Both the position numbers and the translations under genes were made by a program. A stretch of DNA of 12,776 nucleotides from positions 1 through 12,776 of the forward strand of contig DFKO01000114.1 in NCBI GenBank assembly GCA_002373855.1. The letters are read 5' to 3'. The notes under the pieces are model-generated. The model worked only from the letters and a program-made list of their open reading frames with translations, made no database searches and had not been told where the DNA came from. Positions 6,991 to 12,776 of this stretch are shown one piece after another (the first letter of the stretch is position 1; each line of letters opens with the position of its first letter). The stretch is from Lachnospiraceae bacterium UBA3643. Its GTDB lineage: Bacteria > Bacillota > Clostridia > Lachnospirales > Lachnospiraceae.

Positions 6991-9213
6991 ATGCCCGAGA
7001 TACTTGCTCCCGCAGGTTCCCTTCCGGCTCTCTACGGCGCTCTGAACGCCGGGGCGGATGCGGTATATGTGGGAGCCGATAAATTTTCTGCAAGAGCATA
7101 TGCCGAGAATCCTTCAACAGAGGAGATCTGTGAGGCCCTTGATTATGCTCATCTATTCAATAAAAAGATTTATCTTGCGTTAAATACCCTGATAAAAGAC
7201 AACGAGTTTAAAGATGCTGTTAAAGTGATAGAGCCTCTTTATTTATATGGACTGGACGGTATCATCATACAGGATATCGGCCTTATTTCTGTTATGAAAG
7301 ATTTCTTTCCGGAACTCCCTCTCCATGCCAGCACCCAGATGGCGGTTGCTTCCGTGGCAGGAGCGAGGTATCTTAAAGACCTTGGTATGTCCAGGATAGT
7401 ACTTGCAAGAGAACTCTCCATGAAGGAGATTTCAGATATCACAAAGGACGGTAGAGAGTACGGATACGAGACAGAATGCTTTGTCCACGGTGCCATGTGC
7501 TACAGTTATTCGGGCTGCTGTCTTTTTTCAAGTATGGCAGGTGGCAGGAGCGGCAATCGAGGCAGATGTGCAGGCCCCTGCAGAAAGCCGTACAGTGTTT
7601 ATGACGACATGGACAGTGCTCTTAAGGGGAGAAACGGCAGCGACTATTATCCATTAAGTATGAGAGATATGTGTGTCATAGGTCATATAGGTGATATGGC
7701 TGATGCCGGAGTCGATTCACTTAAGATAGAGGGACGTATGAAGGCACCTGAGTATGCAGCCGGCGTCTCTGAAATTTACAAAAACGCCCTTTTAAAATAT
7801 GAGAGCGGTACCCTTAACAAAGGGAATATAAAAAAATATGAGAATGACTTAAGACAGCTCTACATTAGGTCAAAAGTAGGTACGGGATATCTGTATGAAT
7901 ATAACGGGCCGGATATGCTGACCCTTGATAACCCTTCATATTCAAGTATAGCAAATGATAACGAGAGCAGATTAAAGTCTGATATCAGATCTGAATATAT
8001 CGATAAAAATATAAAGCTCGATATCGATATGACCGTATCTGTAAAGACAGGAGACCCCATTTGTGTAAGCGTTGTATCGGGGGGATATGAAGCGACCGCA
8101 ACAGGCGGTATATGCGATAGGGCCCATAAAAATCCGACTGATAATGAGACAATTAAAAAACAGATGATGAAGACGGGTAATACTGTTTTTAATGTCAAAA
8201 GTCTTGATATAAAAAATGATCTTGAATCTTTTGTGCCTGTAGGAGCATTAAACAGTATCAGGAGAGAAGTTCTTGATGAGCTTTATGATAAACTCATTAA
8301 GTCATATCACAGGTTAAATGTTTCAGATACAGACAGTATCTATGAGAAAAAAACAGGAGAAATGTCTTTTCATGATGTTTCTAAGGAACATCTGCCTGTA
8401 TTTTCAATAAGCAATGCCCGGCAGTTAAAAGCATTTATGGATGCAGGGCCTGAAGGTATGATCCGGGCTGATATTTTTTCTGATGTTTATGATGATGGCC
8501 TGATGGAGGAGTATATTTCTAACGGTGGCAGGCTGATACTTGCGCTCCCTCCGGTAGTCAGACAAAAAAATGTATCCCGGATTAAAGACCGCTTAAAAGA
8601 GCTTGTCTTAAGATTTGGTGATGTTGTTTACGGTATTGATGCAAAAGGTTATGACGGCCTTTATATTTCTGAAGCATACAGAGACAGATTCAGGATATTT
8701 ACATCCGGAAGCGTCTATGTATTTAACAGATTTGCAGAGCGTTTCATAAATGAGAGAGGATATATATCCAAGGCTTCTTATGAGAAAAATAAAAAAGAAC
8801 TGTCATTAAAGGGAATATGCCAAAGGGCAGTCAGCCTGTATGGTTATATACCCATGATGATCAGTGCCGGATGTGTCATAAAAACTTTTGACAAATGTAA
8901 TAAAGATAAAGATATCATATACCTTAAAGATGAGTCGGGACGTATTTTCCCCGTAAAGCCGTGTCATGAGCTCTGTCATAATATTATTTATAATAATGTT
9001 CCCCAGATACTGTTCTCAAAAGTCGGGGATATCAGCGATAAATATGATTACTTTTTCATTGACTTTACAGTGGAAGATTATGATGAGACATATCGTATTT
9101 TAAAGATGATTAAAGATAATTATGACGAGTCGGGTATTATGTCTCTTTCTGTGATAAAATTGTTTGAGGATAACAAATTTACGCTTGGTCATTACAACAG
9201 AGGCGTTTTGTAA
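6991..9213 (+). CDS. U32 family protein with DUF3656 and C-terminal extension (RlhA/TrhP-like RNA hydroxylase family)
   Basis: A 740-residue cytoplasmic protein. Residues 1-270 form a TIM-barrel U32 domain: PEILAPAGSLPAL at the start, HASTQMAV near 112-119, FVHGAMCYSYSGCC near 164-177. C170, C177, C193 and C197 match the spacing of the iron-sulphur ligands in the E. coli U32 protein YegQ/TrhP. C163 and C176 are extra. SLKIEGRMKAPEY is also a family signature. Residues about 340-440 resemble DUF3656, as in RlhA, which makes 5-hydroxycytidine in 23S rRNA; TrhP acts on tRNA wobble uridine. The family was first named peptidase/collagenase, but RNA hydroxylation is better supported for relatives. 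The C-terminal 300 residues carry a second cysteine set (C628, C636, C658, C662) near LKDESGRIFPV. The target RNA is unknown. It lacks a well-placed ribosome binding site and is probably coupled to zapA. Confidence 0.88.
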   Translation: MPEILAPAGSLPALYGALNAGADAVYVGADKFSARAYAENPSTEEICEALDYAHLFNKKIYLALNTLIKDNEFKDAVKVIEPLYLYGLDGIIIQDIGLISVMKDFFPELPLHASTQMAVASVAGARYLKDLGMSRIVLARELSMKEISDITKDGREYGYETECFVHGAMCYSYSGCCLFSSMAGGRSGNRGRCAGPCRKPYSVYDDMDSALKGRNGSDYYPLSMRDMCVIGHIGDMADAGVDSLKIEGRMKAPEYAAGVSEIYKNALLKYESGTLNKGNIKKYENDLRQLYIRSKVGTGYLYEYNGPDMLTLDNPSYSSIANDNESRLKSDIRSEYIDKNIKLDIDMTVSVKTGDPICVSVVSGGYEATATGGICDRAHKNPTDNETIKKQMMKTGNTVFNVKSLDIKNDLESFVPVGALNSIRREVLDELYDKLIKSYHRLNVSDTDSIYEKKTGEMSFHDVSKEHLPVFSISNARQLKAFMDAGPEGMIRADIFSDVYDDGLMEEYISNGGRLILALPPVVRQKNVSRIKDRLKELVLRFGDVVYGIDAKGYDGLYISEAYRDRFRIFTSGSVYVFNRFAERFINERGYISKASYEKNKKELSLKGICQRAVSLYGYIPMMISAGCVIKTFDKCNKDKDIIYLKDESGRIFPVKPCHELCHNIIYNNVPQILFSKVGDISDKYDYFFIDFTVEDYDETYRILKMIKDNYDESGIMSLSVIKLFEDNKFTLGHYNRGVL

Positions 9214-12200
9214 ATGAATTATATCATTACAGAATTTTCAAAATACATCATGCTTCTTGCCATATTCTCGTATGTGATCGAATCCATATGGCCTCTTTTT
9301 AAAGAAAAGGGCTATAACAATACGGGAGTATATGTGAGACAGCTTGTATATATATTTCTGATCCATTCCCTTTCCATGGTCAGTCTTTATATAGTCACGT
9401 CGGATATCCAGTATCTGACTCTTTATGTGATGCAGCTCATTGCTTTGTTTGCGGTTACCAGACTGACGACCATGATATATGAAAAGTGCAACAGGATGTT
9501 GCTTAATCATATGTGTTTCCTTATCGTTATCGGTTTTGCAGAGCTCTCAAGACTCGACATTGATAAAGGCACGAAACATTTCTTTATGATATTCGTTTCT
9601 ATTTTCATATTTATGTTCGTACCCTTTCTGATAAAAAAATGCGGTTTTATCAAAAATTATACCGTACTTATCGGAACGGTGGGACTCCTTATGCTTATCC
9701 TTGTTTTTTCACTTGGCAAGACGGTAAACGGTTCCAAACTGACTTATCAGCTTTTCGGTTTTTCATTTCTGCCATCGGAATTTGTAAAGATTCTCTTTGT
9801 ATTTTTCATTGCCGGTATTTTGTATGAAAATGCAAAAATCGGACACGTAGCAATAGCTGCTGTATGTGCGGCTGCTTTTGTCGGAGTACTTGCCATATCG
9901 AGAGATCTTGGCGGTGCCCTTATATTTTATGTAGCTTTTATGGCTGTCATATTTGTGGCAACAGGTAAGATATGGTACTCGGCCTGCGGACTGATAGCCG
10001 GTCTTGGGGCCGCGTGTGTCGGATATCGTATGTTTACCCATGTTCAGACTCGTATCGCTACATGGCTGGATCCCTGGAGCGATATCGATGCCACCGGATA
10101 TCAGCTGACCCAGTCACTCTTTGCCATCGGTTCCGGCAGCTGGATGGGCAGGGGTATAGGTAAAGGTCAGCCGACGACTATCCCTTTGGTAGACGGAGAC
10201 TTTATGTTTTCGGCTATATGTGAGGAGTACGGTGTCCTTTTTGGTATAGGTATCATCCTTGTTTATCTGTGCCTTTTTATCTTGTTGCTTAAGATCGTAG
10301 TCGAGATTAAAGATAAATACTACCGCCTTGTTGTGACAGGTATCGCCACAATGCTCTGTACCCAGACATTTTTAACCATAGGCGGAGGAACGAGACTCAT
10401 ACCGTTAACAGGTGTCACACTGCCCCTTATCAGCAGGGGCGGATCGTCTGCCATGTCCTGCATACTTATGTTTGGTATATGTATCGGGGCGGGGCTCCTT
10501 GATAAAAAGGTTAAAGAACCTGAATTTGATGAGGAATTTGAGGGAGATTATGAAGAGCCGGTGCCGGAACCCGAAAAGCCTGTGCCGTTTGAAAATATGG
10601 CACGCAGGAGAGTGGCTATCCCTGATGATTTCAGCGACGAGACTGAGGTGCTGGCCGGCAGGGATTTAGAGCGGGCATTAAAGATGGAGATCCTCGATGA
10701 TGCCATGACAAGGGAAAAGAAAAATCCGGAGCCGGAAAAAAATGAAAAGCCCGGGAAAATCCGAAAGAAAAAGACTGTGCCTGAGACTGAGAAAACTTTC
10801 TGGTCAGATCATGCATCCGTACCAACAAGCGTCCTGATGTGTCTCCAGGTCATACTGTTCTTTATGATGATCATAAACATTGTAAAGTATATGAACTTCC
10901 AGAGGATTGAGGCTATCAGCAATGATTACAATATCGTCCGTCAGGAACTGATGGCGGCGGAGACGATCAGGGGCAAGATACTGGCCAGTGACGGAACAGT
11001 CCTGGCCGAGACACTGGTTGATGCAAACGGCAACGAGACCAGATATTATCCTTTCGGAGATGAGTACGCTCATGCGGTCGGATACAGTACTTATGGCAAG
11101 ACCGGCGTGGAAAGCTATATGAATATATATCTGATCAACTCAAATATCTCATTTGCTGCCAGGACAAATAATGGAGTAAACGGATTAAAGAATCCCGGTG
11201 ACAATGTGGTGACTACACTGGTACCCGAAATCCAGGATGTGGCCAGGTCGTCCCTCGGGGTATACAAGGGAGCCATCATAGTGACAAAGGCGGATACAGG
11301 CGAGATACTGGCTATGTGCTCAACGCCTTCATTTGACCCGAATACCATCTCTTCTAATTTTGCAACGATATCCGAGGATACGGTCAATTCAGTCCTTGTA
11401 AACAGAGTATCCCAGGGCCGGTACCAGCCCGGATCCACGTTTAAGGTTGTTACCCTCCTTGAGTATATGAGGGAAAATCCGACTACATATAAAAATTACA
11501 GTTATACATGTAACGGGTATATAAAGGTTGGACAGACGACAATACACTGCTTTAGAAATAATGTTCACGGATATGAGGACCTCTATTCATCCCTTGGTAA
11601 TTCGTGCAACTCCTCTTTTGGTAATATCGCCCTGTCCCTTGACAGGCTTGCTTTTGCAGATACTTTAAGCGGGCTTATGTTTAATACAACCCTGCCTGTG
11701 GATTTCCCTGCCAACCAGTCAAGCGCATCATGTCAGGTATATATGGATGATGACGAACTGGTTCAGACGGCCATAGGCCAGGGCAAAGTGCTGATGACGC
11801 CCCTACACCTGAATATGATCACTCAGGCTATAGCTAACGGAGGAGTGATGATGAAGCCATACCTCGTATCCGGTGTAGTAAATGCAGAGGGCGGAGAAGT
11901 TGAGAGCTACAGCCCCATATCCCTGGGAAGTGTTATGACTGAGGCCGAGGCTACAGACCTCATGACATATCTGCGATATGATGTGACTAACGGTACAGCG
12001 AGAAAACTGGGAGGTCAGGTGTATACTGCTGCCGGCAAGACCGGTTCTGCGGAATATTCCGATGCGACAAGCGCATCCCATGCATGGTTTACAGGGTACG
12101 CCCCTGCCGAAAATCCCGAGATAGTAGTGACGATCATCTTAGAGGGGGCTGGTACGGGAGGAGATTACTGCGTGCCTATAGCCCGGCGATTATTCGCAAA

Positions 12201-12231
12201 ATACTTTGAACTAAACGGAGAATTCCAGTAG
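9214..12231 (+). CDS. SEDS glycosyltransferase (FtsW/RodA) fused to class B penicillin-binding transpeptidase
   Basis: A 1005-residue, two-enzyme protein. Residues 1-430 are a polytopic SEDS polymerase: NGSKLTYQ (172-179), LPSEFVK (186-192), RDLGGALIFY (230-239), GYQLTQSLFAIGSGSW (295-310), VDGDFMFSAICEEYG (326-340, with the acidic residues of the catalytic loop), and LPLISRGGSS (403-412). A charged cytoplasmic linker spans about 431-536, and a TM helix about 537-560. Then comes an extracellular transpeptidase with SxxK STFK (741-744, nucleophile S741), SxN SCN (797-799) and KTG KTGSAE (942-947). The region between TM and SxxK is short (about 180 residues), as in actinobacterial PbpA rather than FtsI or PBP2. 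SEDS polymerises lipid II and the PBP crosslinks; the pair normally sits on two proteins. The ATG abuts the U32 stop, with AGAGG ten bases upstream. Topology is consistent: SEDS C-terminus and PBP N-terminus are both cytoplasmic. It could serve division or elongation; zapA nearby hints at division. Confidence 0.95.
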   Translation: MNYIITEFSKYIMLLAIFSYVIESIWPLFKEKGYNNTGVYVRQLVYIFLIHSLSMVSLYIVTSDIQYLTLYVMQLIALFAVTRLTTMIYEKCNRMLLNHMCFLIVIGFAELSRLDIDKGTKHFFMIFVSIFIFMFVPFLIKKCGFIKNYTVLIGTVGLLMLILVFSLGKTVNGSKLTYQLFGFSFLPSEFVKILFVFFIAGILYENAKIGHVAIAAVCAAAFVGVLAISRDLGGALIFYVAFMAVIFVATGKIWYSACGLIAGLGAACVGYRMFTHVQTRIATWLDPWSDIDATGYQLTQSLFAIGSGSWMGRGIGKGQPTTIPLVDGDFMFSAICEEYGVLFGIGIILVYLCLFILLLKIVVEIKDKYYRLVVTGIATMLCTQTFLTIGGGTRLIPLTGVTLPLISRGGSSAMSCILMFGICIGAGLLDKKVKEPEFDEEFEGDYEEPVPEPEKPVPFENMARRRVAIPDDFSDETEVLAGRDLERALKMEILDDAMTREKKNPEPEKNEKPGKIRKKKTVPETEKTFWSDHASVPTSVLMCLQVILFFMMIINIVKYMNFQRIEAISNDYNIVRQELMAAETIRGKILASDGTVLAETLVDANGNETRYYPFGDEYAHAVGYSTYGKTGVESYMNIYLINSNISFAARTNNGVNGLKNPGDNVVTTLVPEIQDVARSSLGVYKGAIIVTKADTGEILAMCSTPSFDPNTISSNFATISEDTVNSVLVNRVSQGRYQPGSTFKVVTLLEYMRENPTTYKNYSYTCNGYIKVGQTTIHCFRNNVHGYEDLYSSLGNSCNSSFGNIALSLDRLAFADTLSGLMFNTTLPVDFPANQSSASCQVYMDDDELVQTAIGQGKVLMTPLHLNMITQAIANGGVMMKPYLVSGVVNAEGGEVESYSPISLGSVMTEAEATDLMTYLRYDVTNGTARKLGGQVYTAAGKTGSAEYSDATSASHAWFTGYAPAENPEIVVTIILEGAGTGGDYCVPIARRLFAKYFELNGEFQ
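10501..10821 (+). other. In-frame charged linker joining SEDS and PBP modules
   Basis: Codons 430-536 of the fusion. First comes an acidic, proline-rich stretch (about 434-458), then a mixed helical part with MARRRVAIPDDFSDETEVLAG (462-482), then a basic segment (KIRKKK, 515-520) just before the PBP membrane helix. There is no stop codon, and I see no ATG or GTG with a usable ribosome binding site. The closest is AGGAG 10606-10610 only one base before GTG 10612. Separate translation of the PBP is therefore unlikely. Confidence 0.75.
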
Positions 12232-12233
12232 TG

Positions 12234-12275
12234 CAACACTTTTGAGACATTTGTGCGAAACTTGTGTTGATTTTA
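12234..12275 (+). terminator. Weak hairpin after the SEDS-PBP gene, possible terminator
   Basis: CAACAC 12234-12239 pairs with GTGTTG 12264-12269, and TTTTG 12240-12244 pairs with CGAAA 12256-12260 (one wobble). There is a three-base bulge and an 11-base loop. Only a short T stretch (12271-12274) follows and the stem is AT-rich, so termination would be leaky. It starts just past the stop codon and overlaps the -35 box proposed for pckA. Confidence 0.35.
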
Positions 12276-12295
12276 AAGCTGTTTTATTATAAAAT
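12267..12295 (+). promoter_or_regulatory. Candidate pckA promoter
   Basis: TTGATT 12267-12272, a 17-base spacer and TAAAAT 12290-12295 (5 of 6 to consensus). It would give a 5' leader of about 90 bases that includes the inverted repeat at 12315-12359. The -35 overlaps the right arm of the upstream hairpin. Other spacings in this AT-rich stretch are possible. Confidence 0.45.
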
Positions 12296-12314
12296 CTTTC
12301 TTGCAGTAAATTTT

Positions 12315-12359
12315 CCGTTAATAAGATATGCTAACCCTGGCCTGACCTTATTAAAACGG
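12315..12359 (+). repeat. Inverted repeat in the pckA leader
   Basis: CCGTTAATAAG (12315-12325) pairs over 11 bp with CTTATT-AA-AACGG (12347-12359), the AA being a bulge, around a 21-base loop. It lies 30 bases upstream of the pckA start and 20 upstream of its AGAGG ribosome binding site at 12376-12380. It could be an RNA stem-loop in the leader or a DNA operator. It is followed by AT rather than a T run, so it does not look like a terminator. Confidence 0.5.
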
Positions 12360-12389
12360 ATTAAAATAAAAAGAAAGAGGTAATGTAAA

Positions 12390-12776
12390 ATGGCAATCGA
12401 TTTAACACAGTACGGCATCACCGGAACAACAGAAGTTGTTTACAATCCTTCTTATGAGATGCTTTTCGAGGAAGAGACAAAAGCAGGTCTTGAGGGATAC
12501 GAGGTAGGTAAAGTCACAGAGCTCGACACAGTTAACGTTATGACTGGTGTGTTCACAGGACGTTCACCTAAAGATAAGTATATCGTTATGGATAAGAACT
12601 CTAAGGACACTGTATGGTGGACAACAGAGGGATACAAGAACGATAACCACCCTATGACAGAAGAGACATGGGCTGCAGTTAAGGAAATCGCTAAGAAAGA
12701 GCTCTGCAACAAGAGACTTTTCGTAGTTGATGCATTCTGTGGTGCCAATGCAGATACAAGAATGGCAGTTCGTTTC
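12390..12776 (+). CDS. pckA: Phosphoenolpyruvate carboxykinase (ATP), N-terminal part (3' end outside window)
   Basis: ATG 12390 has AGAGG nine bases upstream, and the frame stays open to the window edge, giving 129 of the roughly 530 residues usual for the family. PckA interconverts oxaloacetate plus ATP with PEP, CO2 and ADP; in fermenting gut anaerobes it often runs toward oxaloacetate. The fragment begins [20 protein letters not shown] and contains [20 protein letters not shown] (47-66), the family motif whose arginine (R58) binds oxaloacetate/PEP. It continues with [11 protein letters not shown] (110-120), also typical. The P-loop kinase motif and metal-binding residues lie beyond the window. 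Strong codon bias (AAG, GAG, GTT, ACA) points to high expression. The leader carries inverted repeats that may regulate it. Confidence 0.96.
   Translation, partial: MAIDLTQYGITGTTEVVYNPSYEMLFEEETKAGLEGYEVGKVTELDTVNVMTGVFTGRSPKDKYIVMDKNSKDTVWWTTEGYKNDNHPMTEETWAAVKEIAKKELCNKRLFVVDAFCGANADTRMAVRF

Noticed and set aside
7860..8198. 112-codon - strand open frame inside the U32 gene
   Set aside because: No family resemblance, no ribosome binding site of note, and the + strand DUF3656-like signatures in the same place are clear.
9639..10669. Several short open frames of 60-90 codons in other frames within the SEDS region
   Set aside because: They overlap the SEDS coding sequence, have no independent start signals, and show no family motifs.
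12350..12366. Possible catabolite-response (cre) site around AAAACGGATT in the pckA leader
   Set aside because: The central CG with flanking A/T is there, but the outer TG and CA bases of the cre consensus are missing. The sequence is better explained as one arm of the inverted repeat.

Overview
The window looks like chromosomal DNA of a motile, low-to-mid GC Gram-positive anaerobe of the Clostridia, most likely a Lachnospiraceae member of the Butyrivibrio/Roseburia type. That is inferred from gene content and protein style: a NusG-II/Gx transporter pair, chemoreceptors, a clostridial zapA-U32 pair, a PbpA-like class B PBP, ATP-dependent PEP carboxykinase, and TTGACA/TATAAT promoters. No mobile element, CRISPR array, tRNA or rRNA is visible. 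All genes are on the + strand, and the two end genes are cut by the window.

Layout. (1) 1-407: the 3' end of ilvC (ketol-acid reductoisomerase) and its intrinsic terminator. (2) 414-2567: a promoter and a tight three-gene unit encoding a sensorless, divergent chemoreceptor-like membrane protein, a membrane-anchored NusG-II protein, and a Gx/heptaprenyl-diphosphate-synthase-component-I membrane protein. (3) 2575-4262: ruvA-ruvB behind a promoter with a LexA-type (SOS) box between its -35 and -10 elements. (4) 4263-6417: a full-length dCache-HAMP chemoreceptor with its own promoter, a very strong ribosome binding site, a TTG start and a strong terminator. (5) 6466-12231: zapA, a 740-residue U32/DUF3656 protein, and a 1005-residue protein that joins a SEDS glycosyltransferase (FtsW/RodA) to a class B penicillin-binding transpeptidase in one chain. 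(6) 12232-12776: a structured leader and the first 129 codons of pckA.

How the genes work together. The zapA/U32/SEDS-PBP unit pairs an FtsZ-ring factor with a fused polymerase-crosslinker for septal or lateral peptidoglycan; the U32 protein probably hydroxylates RNA. RuvAB supplies Holliday-junction branch migration under damage control. The two receptor-like proteins contrast sharply: the second has a textbook CheA/CheW-contacting tip, while the first keeps the hairpin length but has lost most tip residues. ilvC and pckA are central-metabolism genes flanking the block.

The most unusual object is the SEDS-PBP fusion. Next come the SOS box in the ruvAB promoter, the degenerate receptor co-transcribed with NusG-II/Gx genes, and the inverted repeats in the pckA leader.
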